DNA from: Burkholderiales bacterium
GTDB lineage: Bacteria; Pseudomonadota; Gammaproteobacteria; Burkholderiales; Burkholderiaceae_B
Direction of reading: 5' to 3'
Assembly: GCA_021299735.1 (NCBI GenBank)
Contig: JAJTEM010000019.1
Span: 1-44,715, forward strand
DNA: 44,715 nt
The notes beneath the pieces were generated by a model. It was not told the origin of the DNA. It saw only the letters and a program-made list of their open reading frames with translations, and ran no database searches. Shown one piece after another: positions 1-9,106 of the stretch; within the stretch, counting starts at the first letter, position 1; every line of letters begins with the position of its first letter. A program made the translations under genes and the position numbers.

Positions 1-288
1 GACCTTATCGTGTTAGGCCAGGTTTCAGCAGGAGCTGAAGTCATCGCCGATGGCAATGTGCACGTTTACGGAGTATTGCGAGGCCGCGCACTGGCTGGCG
101 CTGGTGGAGACACCCAAGCCAGGATTATTTCCACCTGTTTCGAGGCGGAACTGGTAGCCGTTGCTGGTTACTATTTAACATTCGAGGGCGGCTTTCCCGA
201 GGAAAACCGCGCCAAACCCACATTAATTCATCTTGACCATGGCACAGAGCCCGCAGTACTGCGGCTTAAAGCCATCAACATCCGCTAG
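1..288 (+). CDS. minC: MinC, septum site-determining protein (3' part only)
   Basis: The reading frame is open from the window edge to a TAG stop, so only the C-terminal 95 residues are present. This is the right-handed beta-helix domain of MinC, recognisable by the [20 protein letters not shown] and [12 protein letters not shown] segments and the downstream AxIxxxxFxAELVxVAG pattern. In the family this domain dimerises and binds MinD, while the missing N-terminal domain inhibits FtsZ polymerisation. minD follows at once, giving the usual minCDE operon. The identity is secure; the start lies outside the window. Confidence 0.95.
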   Translation, partial: DLIVLGQVSAGAEVIADGNVHVYGVLRGRALAGAGGDTQARIISTCFEAELVAVAGYYLTFEGGFPEENRAKPTLIHLDHGTEPAVLRLKAINIR

Positions 289-298
289 GAGACCATTT

Positions 299-1111
299 GT
301 GAGTCGAGTCATTGTTGTTACATCCGGTAAGGGTGGCGTTGGTAAAACAACCACCAGCGCAAGTTTTTCTGCGGGCCTGGCCTTGCGTGGTTTTAAAACT
401 GTAGTAATTGACTTTGACGTGGGTTTGCGAAACCTGGACCTGATCATGGGATGCGAACGCCGAGTGGTGTACGACCTGGTCAACGTAATTAATGGTGAAG
501 CAACGCTGCAGCAAACCCTGATCAAAGACAAACACTGCCCCATGCTGTCAATTCTTCCCGCCTCACAAACGCGTGACAAGGACGCGCTGACCGAGGAAGG
601 TGTAGAAAAAGTAATCAAAGACCTGATCGAAATGGGATTTGAATACATTGTGTGCGACAGCCCTGCCGGTATTGAACGTGGTGCAGTGATGGCCCTGACA
701 TTTGCAGACGAAGCCATTGTGGTCACCAACCCGGAAGTGTCTTCCGTTCGCGATTCGGACCGTATCATTGGGATTTTGCAAGCCAAAAGCAAGCGCGCCA
801 AAGAAGGTGGTGAACCAGTGAAAGAGCACCTGCTCATTACGCGTTATTCTGCCAAGCGCGCCGCTGATGGTGAAATGCTTAGCTACACCGACGTGGCAGA
901 CCTGTTGCGCGTGCCATTGCTAGGGGTTATCCCTGAAAGTGAAACAGTATTACAAGCTTCAAACCAAGGTATGCCAGTGATTCACGCCGAGGAAAATGAC
1001 GCGGCCTTGGCGTACCAAGACTGTATTTCTCGTTTTTTGGGTGAAACCAAACCATTGCGTTTTGTAGACTATGAAAAGCCCAGTCTGCTGAAGCGTTTGT
1101 TTGGAGGTTGA
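299..1111 (+). CDS. minD: MinD, membrane-associated ATPase for division-site placement
   Basis: This 270-residue ParA/MinD-family ATPase recruits MinC to the membrane and oscillates under the control of MinE. The deviant Walker A motif KGGVGKTT is near residue 12, with Walker A' IDFDVGLRN and the [11 protein letters not shown]alker B region behind it. The C-terminal end (LLKRLFGG) fits the membrane-targeting amphipathic helix of the family. I chose the GTG at 299 because TAGGAG lies about 9 bases upstream and the product then has the same length as E. coli MinD. An upstream in-frame ATG at 233 would overlap minC and add 22 residues absent from the family. Confidence 0.96.
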   Translation: MSRVIVVTSGKGGVGKTTTSASFSAGLALRGFKTVVIDFDVGLRNLDLIMGCERRVVYDLVNVINGEATLQQTLIKDKHCPMLSILPASQTRDKDALTEEGVEKVIKDLIEMGFEYIVCDSPAGIERGAVMALTFADEAIVVTNPEVSSVRDSDRIIGILQAKSKRAKEGGEPVKEHLLITRYSAKRAADGEMLSYTDVADLLRVPLLGVIPESETVLQASNQGMPVIHAEENDAALAYQDCISRFLGETKPLRFVDYEKPSLLKRLFGG

Positions 1112-1115
1112 GTCC

Positions 1116-1370
1116 ATGTCACTACTGAGCATGTTGTTTGGCGAAAAGAAAAAATCAGCCAATGTTGCAAAAGAACGACTGTCCTTGATTATTGCGCGAG
1201 AGCGTGTAGGCGACAGTGGCCCTGACTTTTTGCCCCAAATGCGGGACGAATTGATGCAGGTGATCGCCAAATACGTCAAAATTGATCAGGAAGACATTAA
1301 ATTTAATCTTCAAAAACAAGGCAATATGGAAATGTTGGAAGTCAATATCGTCTTGCCGGACCAGAAGTAA
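1116..1370 (+). CDS. minE: MinE, topological specificity factor
   Basis: This 84-residue protein starts [12 protein letters not shown], the membrane-binding and MinD-contacting N-terminus of MinE. The anti-MinCD segment follows ([13 protein letters not shown]), then the dimerisation domain ([21 protein letters not shown]). It stimulates MinD ATPase activity and confines the division inhibitor to the cell poles. The ATG at 1116 is preceded by GGAGG inside the end of minD. A TTG at 1101 would extend the protein by five residues but has no support. It is the last gene of the min operon. Confidence 0.95.
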   Translation: MSLLSMLFGEKKKSANVAKERLSLIIARERVGDSGPDFLPQMRDELMQVIAKYVKIDQEDIKFNLQKQGNMEMLEVNIVLPDQK

Positions 1371-1417
1371 GACTGCACAATAGAAGATCGAAGTTTTAGT
1401 TGTAAGAGTGGTACAAA

Positions 1418-3661
1418 ATGCGGGGGGCAATGCAAGCCAGAGAACTTCAACCTGAGCCAAACCGACCCGATGTGGTCTCTATCGCACAGCTCATTGGACT
1501 GGCCTCGACCTATTTGCCTGAGGCCGAGATCCGGCGTGTTCGCGAGGCTTACAAGTTTTCTGACGTTGCGCACTTGGGGCAGTTTCGCGCCACTGGCGAG
1601 CCCTATGTAACCCACCCGATCGCCGTGGCTGAACTTTGCGCCAGCTGGCGCCTTGACAGCCAAGCCATTCAGGCCGCCCTGCTTCACGATGTGATGGAGG
1701 ACTCTGGCACCACCAAAGAAGACTTGATTGAGCGCTTTGGTGGCTCGGTGGCTGATTTGGTGGATGGGCTTTCCAAGCTCGATAAAATGGAGTTTTCTTC
1801 GCGTGAGGAAGCTCAAGCCGAGAACTTCCGAAAAATGCTGCTCGCCATGGCCCGTGATCTGCGGGTTATTTTGGTGAAACTGGCCGACCGTTTGCACAAT
1901 ATGCGAACGCTCGACATTATGAGCCCTGCCAAAAAACGCCGCATTGCACTTGAAACCCTCGAGATTTACGCGCCAATAGCCCACAGGCTGGGCCTGAATG
2001 AAATTTTCCGTGAACTACAAGAACTAAGTTTTCAGCATGCTTACCCCATGCGCTACGAAGTGCTTAAAAAGGCCGTGTTGGCTGCGCGCGGTAACCGCCG
2101 CGAAGTGGTTGGGAAAATTCTGGAGGCAGTTGAGAAATGCCTGGGAGATGCCAATATTGAATGCCAGGTGTATGGCCGAGAAAAGGCCTTGTACGGCATT
2201 TACCGCAAAATGATCGAGAAACGCCTGAGTTTTTCTCAGGTGCTGGATGTGTATGGTTTCCGCGTAGTGGTTAAAGACATGCCAGGCTGTTACATGGCCA
2301 TGGGCATGCTGCACCAGCTATTCAAACCAGTACCGGGTAAATTCAAAGACTACATCGCAATACCCAAGCTAAATGGTTACCAAAGCCTGCACACAACCCT
2401 GCTCGGCCCCTATGGCACTCCAGTTGAGTTCCAAATTCGCACGGAAGAAATGCACCAAGTGGCGGAAAAAGGTGTGGCCTCGCATTGGTTGTACAAGGGC
2501 GAAGGCGAAGCGCTGAACACCATTCAAACGCAAACCCACCGTTTGCTGCAAAGCCTGCTCGACATTCAAAACCAAACTGGCGATTCAGCCGAGTTTCTGG
2601 AACACATTAAAGTAGACCTGTTCCCCGACGCTGTCTACGTGTTCACGCCAAACGGCAAAATTATGAGCCTGCCGCGTGGTGCAACGGTTGTCGATTTCGC
2701 TTATGCCGTGCACACCGACGTGGGCAACCACTGTGTGGCTGCGCGGGTAAACCAGGTAATTGAGCCCCTGCGCACCATTCTGAAAAGTGGAGATGTGGTC
2801 GAAATTATTACCGCCCCACACAGCCGCCCGAACCCGGTTTGGCTTGGTTTCGTGCGCTCAGGCAAGGCTCGTTCGGAGATTCGGCACTATTTAAAGTCGA
2901 TGAACCTTGAAGAAACCGTGCGCTTGGGCAGCAGGCTGTTGGAACAGGCACTTGAGGCAGACCAAATAAAACTGGACAACCTGAGCAACGAGGTTTGGGA
3001 CCGCTTGCAAAAGGATTCGCAAGTAAGCACACGGGATGAATTGCTGGCAGATATTGGTGCGGGTCGACGCGTGGCCCCAGTTGTTGCGCGACGCGTGCTG
3101 ATTGCAATGGGCCGTGCTGATGCGCGGGTGGATGCGCCTTCTTCCGGCAATGTGGGGGAAGCCCGAGCCCCAATCATGATTCACGGTGGTGAAGGCATGT
3201 CGGTGCAACGTGCCCCCTGCTGCCTGCCAATTCCCGGTGACAATATTATTGGCTACTTGCGCAAGGGCTCTGGCCTGATCATTCACACGGATGAGTGTGA
3301 AACCGCACGCAAGCAGATTCGCAAAGAACCCGAGCGCTGGACAGATGTTCAGTGGTCGCCCGAAATTACACGGCCATTCGATGTGAATGTGGATTTGCAG
3401 GCTGTGAACGAGAAAGGCGCCTTGGCCACAATTGCAGCCACTTTGTCGGATGCCGGGGCCAACATTACCAACCTCACCATGAGCGATGAAACCCCCTATC
3501 GCAAGCTGTTACATTTCACTATTCAGGTGACTGACCGCGTGCATTTGGCCCGCATTTTGATGGCGCTGCGCAGGCTTGAATACGTGGAGCGAGTAACACG
3601 CGTGAAAGGCAGGGCTTTTGCGAAAGCTCGTTTGCCCGTGGCGGATACTACCACCCACTGA
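1418..3661 (+). CDS. spoT: RelA/SpoT-family bifunctional (p)ppGpp synthetase/hydrolase
   Basis: This 747-residue RSH protein makes and degrades the stringent-response alarmone (p)ppGpp. An HD hydrolase domain with an intact metal-binding His90-Asp91 pair (LLHDVMED) and KLADRLHNMRTL indicates that hydrolysis is retained. A synthetase domain follows, with GREKALYGIYRKM and the NGYQSLHTT loop. A TGS domain comes next (VYVFTPNGKIMSLP), then a C-terminal region with a Cys-Cys pair (RAPCCLPIPGD) and a terminal ACT domain. The intact HD motif favours a SpoT-like bifunctional enzyme over a synthetase-only RelA. The start at 1418 has GTAAGAG upstream. An ATG at 1430 is possible but has only a G-run two bases away. 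Confidence 0.93.
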   Translation: MRGAMQARELQPEPNRPDVVSIAQLIGLASTYLPEAEIRRVREAYKFSDVAHLGQFRATGEPYVTHPIAVAELCASWRLDSQAIQAALLHDVMEDSGTTKEDLIERFGGSVADLVDGLSKLDKMEFSSREEAQAENFRKMLLAMARDLRVILVKLADRLHNMRTLDIMSPAKKRRIALETLEIYAPIAHRLGLNEIFRELQELSFQHAYPMRYEVLKKAVLAARGNRREVVGKILEAVEKCLGDANIECQVYGREKALYGIYRKMIEKRLSFSQVLDVYGFRVVVKDMPGCYMAMGMLHQLFKPVPGKFKDYIAIPKLNGYQSLHTTLLGPYGTPVEFQIRTEEMHQVAEKGVASHWLYKGEGEALNTIQTQTHRLLQSLLDIQNQTGDSAEFLEHIKVDLFPDAVYVFTPNGKIMSLPRGATVVDFAYAVHTDVGNHCVAARVNQVIEPLRTILKSGDVVEIITAPHSRPNPVWLGFVRSGKARSEIRHYLKSMNLEETVRLGSRLLEQALEADQIKLDNLSNEVWDRLQKDSQVSTRDELLADIGAGRRVAPVVARRVLIAMGRADARVDAPSSGNVGEARAPIMIHGGEGMSVQRAPCCLPIPGDNIIGYLRKGSGLIIHTDECETARKQIRKEPERWTDVQWSPEITRPFDVNVDLQAVNEKGALATIAATLSDAGANITNLTMSDETPYRKLLHFTIQVTDRVHLARILMALRRLEYVERVTRVKGRAFAKARLPVADTTTH

Positions 3662-3755
3662 TCGTCTTTTTTATTTTGCCCACTGTGCGCGGATTTCAAT
3701 CTTTCGCCGGCTTGTCTGCCAACTCGGCAGTGGGATTGCTTGGACTGCACTTCAA

Positions 3756-3793
3756 GAAAACCGCCCCGTTTGAAAAGGGATACGGCGGTTTTC
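3756..3793. terminator. Bidirectional terminator between spoT and greB
   Basis: A perfect 10-bp stem (GAAAACCGCC / GGCGGTTTTC) encloses an 18-base loop, with a short T-run on each strand at the stem foot. It lies between two convergent genes, so it probably stops transcription in both directions. The remainder of 3662-3840 shows no gene. Confidence 0.75.
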
Positions 3794-3840
3794 AGTGCGG
3801 TACAAGTAACCCACGCTGAGTTGAACAAAAAAACAGCAGA

Positions 3841-4398
3841 TCACTCGATCAAATACCGCACTTCAATAATCTCAAGTTCGTCCCGCCCGGCAGGGGTCAT
3901 CAACTGCACTACATCGCCCTCTTTGGCTTTCAACAAGGCACGTGCCACCGGAGAAATCCAGCTGATATGCCCTTTGGCGGTGTCAACTTCATCAACACCT
4001 ACGATTTTTACGGTTAACTCTTCACCTTTTGAATTAACGTAAGTGACCGTAGCCCCGAAGAAAATGCTTTCAAGGCCTTGTTGTGTGGCGGGATCGACTA
4101 TTTCAGCAATTTCTGTGCGCTTGGTGAGAAAACGGATTCGACGATCGATTTCCCGCAGACGTTTTTTACCGTAAAGGTAATCACCATTTTCAGAACGATC
4201 ACCATTGGACGCCGCCCAGGACACCACCGAGACCACTTCCGGGCGCTCAGTTTTCACAAGTCGGGTTAATTCATCACGCAAACGACGATAACCTTTCGGT
4301 GTGATGTAATTTTTCAAACCCTGAGGTAATGTTGACCCCGAATCCGGGCCATCGTCCTCAAATTCTGAATCATTTTCTTTGGTAAACGCCTTGTTCAT
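3841..4398 (-). CDS. greB: GreB transcript cleavage factor
   Basis: This 185-residue GreA/GreB-family protein has an N-terminal coiled coil (ITPKGYRRLRDELTRL) with the acidic loop and the family signature NGDRSENGDYLYGKKRLREID. A C-terminal FKBP-like domain follows (IFFGATVTYV, ISWISPVARALL). It binds the RNA polymerase secondary channel and induces cleavage of backtracked RNA. About 25 extra N-terminal residues, rich in Asp and Glu, precede the coiled coil. YGKKRLREIDRRIRFL fits GreB better than GreA. The gene is convergent with spoT, an arrangement often seen in Betaproteobacteria. Confidence 0.93.
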   Translation of the reverse strand: MNKAFTKENDSEFEDDGPDSGSTLPQGLKNYITPKGYRRLRDELTRLVKTERPEVVSVVSWAASNGDRSENGDYLYGKKRLREIDRRIRFLTKRTEIAEIVDPATQQGLESIFFGATVTYVNSKGEELTVKIVGVDEVDTAKGHISWISPVARALLKAKEGDVVQLMTPAGRDELEIIEVRYLIE

Positions 4399-4500
4399 GT
4401 CTTTTCTCGTGAATTGCCCGACTAGACAGCCTTTGCAGAAGTGTGCAGGATACCGTAAAGCAGTCGTTTATTTGCCAATAACATCATCATAAAACCTTCA

Positions 4501-6237
4501 ATGACGACAGAACAGGAAGCGCCAAGAATCATTGTTGTCGACGACAGCGACGATGATTTCCTATTGATTAAGCGTCAGCTGATCAATACCTGGCACACAG
4601 CAATTGTTCGCCATGCCCACAGCGAGGAGACACTAAGGACCGCGCTGGACGACATTGAACCAGACTTGGTGATTTGCGACTATTCGATGCCACAAATGAC
4701 GCACGAAAGAGCCATTGAGATGGTTCAGGCGCTGCGGCCAGACACCCCCATGATATTGCTTTCGGGACTTGCCAGTGAAGCCTTGGGTGTGCAGGCGATG
4801 CACGAGGGCGTGCGTGATTATATTGAGAAGTCGAAACCCGAGCGACTGATTCCCGCGGTGCGCCGCGAGATTCACACACATCGGCTTCGCAGGGAAAAGT
4901 TATTGCTCGAACAAGCCCACAGGCGCGCGGTTTACTTTGATACAGCCACTGGTTTTTTGAACCGAGAGGGATTGGTGAAAACCCTGTCGGGACTCAGCAC
5001 AAATTCAGACAACGAAAACGACCTGTGCCTGCTAAGCGTGAATGTATCGAGAAACCAGTCGCGACGCCCAGAGGTGGATCCGCGCATTCGGCGCAACATG
5101 CTGGAGAAAATAGCGGAGCGAGTTCGGGAAACATTCAAGCAGGATATTCTTTGCAGGTGGTCAGACAATGTGCTGGTGGTGTTGACTAACAGGCTTGACT
5201 GGAACGCGAACCGCGCTGTGATTGCAGACACCCTGTGCGAACTCGAAGCCAGCTTGAACCGTGTGTTCACAATTTACAACATCGCGGTGCGCCCTAACAT
5301 GCGCCTGGGATTGGCACGTCCGGGGGTACACGGCCGACATGCTGCTGAGCTGGTAACGCATGCACAATCGGTGGCGCATGTGATTGAGTCGCGCGGCCTT
5401 GAACTTCTGGACGTTCTGGATAACGAAGTACATGAACTGGCCAAGCGCCGAAAAACGATTGAGCTGGGTTTGGCCAAAGGCATTGAGAGCAACGAGCTGG
5501 TGCTGGACTTTCAACCCATTGAAGACCTTAAAACTGGCCGTATTTGCGGGGTGGAAGCTTTGGTCAGATGGACCCACCCGGATTTGGGCAGAATAATGCC
5601 AAGCGAGTTTATCGACGTTGCAGAGGATTCGGGGCTGATTGATGCCTTGGGTGACTGGGTGATTGAATCGAGCAGTAAAAAGGTGCTGGCACTGCACCAG
5701 CAAGGTCATATGTTGTGGTGTGCAGTCAATTGCTCGACTGGACAGCTACTGAATCCCGAGTTTCCGGCAAAAGCCCACCAAACAATTCGCAATGCAGGAC
5801 TTGACCCCAAATGGATCGAGTTCGAGGTCACTGAATCTGCAGCGATCGATGACATGGGTCGCACAGTGGAGGCGCTGAAAAAGCTGAAATCTGAGGGCTC
5901 TCCGATTGCTATGGATGATTTTGGTACAGGCTATGCCTCATTGAACTACCTGCGCCAACTGCCTGTGGATGTGCTGAAAATCGACAAAAGTTTTGTGATG
6001 GATTTGCTGGAGAACAACAACAGCCACATGATTGTAAAAGCAGTGATTGACCTGGCGCACGCACTGGGTTTGGTTGTACACGCTGAAGGCATTGAAAGCG
6101 CTGAGCAGCGAGACAGCCTGATTCAATTAGGCTGTGACAGGCTGCAAGGCTATTGGCTTTGTCATCCATTGGACATGGAAAGTCTCTCCAAGTGGCTAAA
6201 CGAAACGAAAAAAGCCCGTTTAAATTCGAACGGCTGA
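4501..6237 (+). CDS. Response regulator with degenerate GGDEF and active-type EAL domain (c-di-GMP phosphodiesterase)
   Basis: 578 residues. An N-terminal receiver domain (about residues 9-130) has the acidic pair DD14-15 and phosphoacceptor Asp60 in [15 protein letters not shown]-like domain follows ([11 protein letters not shown]), but its active-site position reads [10 protein letters not shown] near residue 220, so it should not make c-di-GMP. The C-terminal EAL domain keeps its key motifs: EALVRW at 352, [20 protein letters not shown] at 472, LKIDKSF and HAEGIE. It should therefore hydrolyse c-di-GMP under phosphorylation control. No clear ribosome binding site precedes the ATG. The last 18 bases overlap the end of cheB on the other strand, linking it by position to chemotaxis. 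Confidence 0.9.
   Translation: MTTEQEAPRIIVVDDSDDDFLLIKRQLINTWHTAIVRHAHSEETLRTALDDIEPDLVICDYSMPQMTHERAIEMVQALRPDTPMILLSGLASEALGVQAMHEGVRDYIEKSKPERLIPAVRREIHTHRLRREKLLLEQAHRRAVYFDTATGFLNREGLVKTLSGLSTNSDNENDLCLLSVNVSRNQSRRPEVDPRIRRNMLEKIAERVRETFKQDILCRWSDNVLVVLTNRLDWNANRAVIADTLCELEASLNRVFTIYNIAVRPNMRLGLARPGVHGRHAAELVTHAQSVAHVIESRGLELLDVLDNEVHELAKRRKTIELGLAKGIESNELVLDFQPIEDLKTGRICGVEALVRWTHPDLGRIMPSEFIDVAEDSGLIDALGDWVIESSSKKVLALHQQGHMLWCAVNCSTGQLLNPEFPAKAHQTIRNAGLDPKWIEFEVTESAAIDDMGRTVEALKKLKSEGSPIAMDDFGTGYASLNYLRQLPVDVLKIDKSFVMDLLENNNSHMIVKAVIDLAHALGLVVHAEGIESAEQRDSLIQLGCDRLQGYWLCHPLDMESLSKWLNETKKARLNSNG
6208..6235 (-). terminator. Terminator of the cheRDB operon, inside the cheB/EAL overlap
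   Basis: Read on the minus strand, AGCCGTT pairs with AACGGGCT (one bulged G) and is followed by six T residues. The hairpin covers the cheB stop codon and the last codons of the convergent EAL gene. Confidence 0.6.
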
Positions 6238-7359
6238 ACGCCCACCAATTTTAGAAAGATAGTCCAGCAAACGTTTGGCAATCTGATCCAGCGGTACCAC
6301 CTCATCCGCAGCCCCCAAGGCAATGGCTTCCCGCGGCATGCCGAACACCACAGAACTGGCTTCGTCCTGGCAAATATTGTAGGAACCCGCTTTTTTCATA
6401 TCCGCCATTGCTTGAGCGCCGTCTTTGCCCATGCCGGTCAGCATGATGCCCACAATGTTACGCGGCGATACTTCTTGCCCCGATTTGAACAAAACCTCCA
6501 CCGATGGACGATGGCGGTTGACCGGCTCTGAATCAGACAGCTGGCAAATGTAATTGGCACCGCTGCGCCCCAACAGCAGGTGTTTGTCACCAGGCGCTAT
6601 GTAGGCGTGGCCTGGCAATACCCGCTCACCATGTACAGCCTCTTTCACCGTGATGTTACAAACCTGGTTTAAGCGGTCCGCAAAACTTTTGGTAAAACCA
6701 GCGGGCATGTGCTGGGTAATCAGGATGGCAGGGCTGTCTTTGGGCAATTGCTCAAGAATTACCCGAATAGCCTCGGTGCCGCCCGTGGACGAGCCAACCA
6801 GCACCAGCTTTTCAGTGGCTGCAAAACGATTACCCAAAGCATTGTTGCTGGGTATAGGCTTGGCAGCAAGTGCTGGCACAACCATGCCGGTTACCGGGTC
6901 AGTTTGTGCTGCGGTAGGCTGAACTGCCGGCTTTGGCGGCAGGCGATTCAGGCGAAAACGTGCAGCATATGCGGCGCGAATTTTATCGGTGATTTCGTTG
7001 GCATAATCGATCATGCCCTGGCTAATGTCCAATTTGGGTTTAGTCACAAAATCAACAGCTCCTAGTTCAAGCGCTCGAAAAGTCACGTCAGTTCCGCGCT
7101 CTGTCAATGTAGATACCATCAACACCGGCGTGGGCCGCAAACGCATTATTTTTTCCAGAAATTCGATGCCGTCCATTTTGGGCATTTCAATGTCCAGTGT
7201 TATCACATCTGGATTAAATTTCCGGATCTGATCTCTGGCAATAAATGGATCGGGGGCGGTCGCCACAGTTTCCATGTCACGCTGCGAATTAATAATTTTA
7301 CTCATCAAATTTCGGATCAAGGCCGAGTCATCTACCACCAATACTTTGATTTTATTCAT
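6220..7359 (-). CDS. cheB: CheB, chemoreceptor methylesterase/deamidase
   Basis: 379 residues with a receiver domain (DD10-11, phosphoacceptor Asp56 in [12 protein letters not shown]), a Pro/Ala-rich linker (about 140-180) and the methylesterase domain. The catalytic triad is visible with E. coli spacing: Ser191 in GSSTGGTEA, His217 in ITQHMPAG and Asp313 in MLTGMGKDG. It removes methyl groups from MCP glutamates and mediates adaptation once phosphorylated by CheA. It is the last gene of cheR-cheD-cheB, 11 bases after cheD. Confidence 0.97.
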   Translation of the reverse strand: MNKIKVLVVDDSALIRNLMSKIINSQRDMETVATAPDPFIARDQIRKFNPDVITLDIEMPKMDGIEFLEKIMRLRPTPVLMVSTLTERGTDVTFRALELGAVDFVTKPKLDISQGMIDYANEITDKIRAAYAARFRLNRLPPKPAVQPTAAQTDPVTGMVVPALAAKPIPSNNALGNRFAATEKLVLVGSSTGGTEAIRVILEQLPKDSPAILITQHMPAGFTKSFADRLNQVCNITVKEAVHGERVLPGHAYIAPGDKHLLLGRSGANYICQLSDSEPVNRHRPSVEVLFKSGQEVSPRNIVGIMLTGMGKDGAQAMADMKKAGSYNICQDEASSVVFGMPREAIALGAADEVVPLDQIAKRLLDYLSKIGGRSAVRI

Positions 7360-7370
7360 TTCTCTAGCCC

Positions 7371-7985
7371 TTAGAAAAACACAATGTCGCCATTGACGGG
7401 GTCTTTGTTGATCTTTTCGCTGTAACGTTTTTCTAGCTGCAAAGCGGCTGAGTTGGCACTTGCCACGCGTTCAACACGCACTGCACCGGTTTGAGTATTA
7501 AAAAGAACACGGCGGCTGTGTGGTCCACCCAAATCGGACGCTGCCACTTTGATTTTGTCTTTGTGCAAAAAGTCGATCACGAATTCTGCATTTCTACGCC
7601 CGATGTGTTGGGTGTTCAAAGCACCAGTAATGTTGGCACCGCCAAACACTTTGGCACGAAGGTGTTCTCGCTTGGCGCCCATGGTCAGCAGGTCGTTGAT
7701 CAGGCATTCCATGGCATACAAACCATAGCGCAGGGATTTCGTTTTTTCGCCAAGGGTGTGGGCCTCCTGTGGCGAATCGGGCAACATGAAATGATTCATG
7801 CCACCAATTTTTCGATGACTGTCCCACAGGCAAGCCGAGACACACGAGCCTAGCAAAGTGGCTATTTCGGCGGGCGCCCACGATACAAAATACTCGCCAG
7901 GCAATATGATTTTCTTGAGCATCAACGGTGCGCCGTATGCTGTGGCAGGAGGTTTTAATAGCGCAGCATTCATGAATTGCCCCAT
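7371..7985 (-). CDS. cheD: CheD, chemoreceptor glutamine deamidase
   Basis: 204 residues. The catalytic Cys lies in [13 protein letters not shown] and the His in [10 protein letters not shown], as in the CheD family, which deamidates receptor glutamines to glutamates. [11 protein letters not shown] and IGRRNAEFV are further family motifs. The start at 7985 overlaps the cheR end by 16 bases, and an in-frame ATG at 7973 is an alternative. Its place between cheR and cheB groups all three receptor-modifying enzymes in one operon. Confidence 0.95.
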   Translation of the reverse strand: MGQFMNAALLKPPATAYGAPLMLKKIILPGEYFVSWAPAEIATLLGSCVSACLWDSHRKIGGMNHFMLPDSPQEAHTLGEKTKSLRYGLYAMECLINDLLTMGAKREHLRAKVFGGANITGALNTQHIGRRNAEFVIDFLHKDKIKVAASDLGGPHSRRVLFNTQTGAVRVERVASANSAALQLEKRYSEKINKDPVNGDIVFF

Positions 7986-8962
7986 CGAGGCTGGCTTTCT
8001 CCGCCGGTGGTGGTTTTGGCAGCCTTGTCGGCGTTTACGGCATACACGGTTTTGCCACGCAGGGTGAAATAGTCGCGAGCCATGGCGAAATTCTCGGAGT
8101 GCCCCGCATACAACAAACCATTCGGATTCATCAGGGGGGCAAACCGCTTCAAAATTTGCAACTGAACATCTTTCTCGAAGTAAATCATCACATTTCGACA
8201 GAAAATGGCATCAAAGCCGGGCCTCATGGACCACACATTGTCCATCAGGTTGAGCTTTCGGAATGTCAACAATGCTTGCACCTCGGGACGCACTCGAATC
8301 AGGCCTTCGCTTTCACCTTTTCCTTTCAAAAAATACTTGCGCAAAATTTCCTCGGGAATTTTCTCGACTTGATCCATGCGGTACACGCCTTTTTTGGCGT
8401 GCTCCAGTACCTTGGTATCAATGTCGGTGGCCAAAATACGCACGGGTGGATTCATGCTGTTAAAGGCCTCCATGGCAGTAATGGCCATGGTGTAGGGCTC
8501 TTCGCCAGTGGAAGCGGCACTGCACCACAAGTCGATTCGAGCGTTGCGAGACAGGGATTGCAACTGCTTTTTCAGAATGTCGAAGTGATGTGCCTCACGG
8601 TAAAAAGAAGTGAGGTTGGTGGTCAACGAGTTGGTGAAATGCTCCCATTCGGGATTGTTTGAATTGGATTCAAGCGCATCAAGATAGGTAGAAAAACGGC
8701 TGTGATTACACGCGCGCAAGCGGCGGGCCAATCGGCTGTACACCATACTTTGCTTGCTCGGTGCCAGTGAAATACCGGCAATTTTGAGAATAAGTGCGCG
8801 TACACGGGCGAAATCCTTGTCATTGAACTCAAACTCCCGATCAGCATTGTCATCGTTTAACAAGCTACGATTGACTGCCGCAGCGGCCTGCTTGGCACCG
8901 GCCACTGCATCGTTGGCGTATTGCGCTTTGGAAAATTCAAACTTGACTGGCGGTTGGTTCAT
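7970..8962 (-). CDS. cheR: CheR, chemoreceptor glutamate methyltransferase
   Basis: 330 residues. The N-terminal helical domain includes FARVRALILKIAGISL and FTNSLTTNLTSFYRE. The SAM-binding domain has the motif LWCSAASTGEEPYTMAI, then ILATDIDTKVLEHAKKGVY and FCRNVMIYFE. It methylates receptor glutamates with S-adenosylmethionine. It is the first gene of the cheRDB operon, with AAGGA just before the ATG. The 55-residue N-terminal extension before the CheR domain is unassigned. Neither MCP in this window ends in the NWETF-type pentapeptide that tethers CheR in enterics. Confidence 0.96.
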   Translation of the reverse strand: MNQPPVKFEFSKAQYANDAVAGAKQAAAAVNRSLLNDDNADREFEFNDKDFARVRALILKIAGISLAPSKQSMVYSRLARRLRACNHSRFSTYLDALESNSNNPEWEHFTNSLTTNLTSFYREAHHFDILKKQLQSLSRNARIDLWCSAASTGEEPYTMAITAMEAFNSMNPPVRILATDIDTKVLEHAKKGVYRMDQVEKIPEEILRKYFLKGKGESEGLIRVRPEVQALLTFRKLNLMDNVWSMRPGFDAIFCRNVMIYFEKDVQLQILKRFAPLMNPNGLLYAGHSENFAMARDYFTLRGKTVYAVNADKAAKTTTGGESQPRWGNS

Positions 8963-9106
8963 CAGGTCCTTTGTCGCGGGGTTAACACAATTTGGGAGGT
9001 GCCCCTATGCGAATGAGTTCTATACCCTGCTATGTTCCGATACTATGAGCAAAAGAATGCAAGGATTAAAACCTTGAAAAGGCTTTATCTCTCGCTTTGA
9101 TCCTGC

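Noticed and set aside
3523..3828. Minus-strand ORF over the end of spoT
   Set aside because: It is a shadow of spoT and runs through the bidirectional terminator hairpin.
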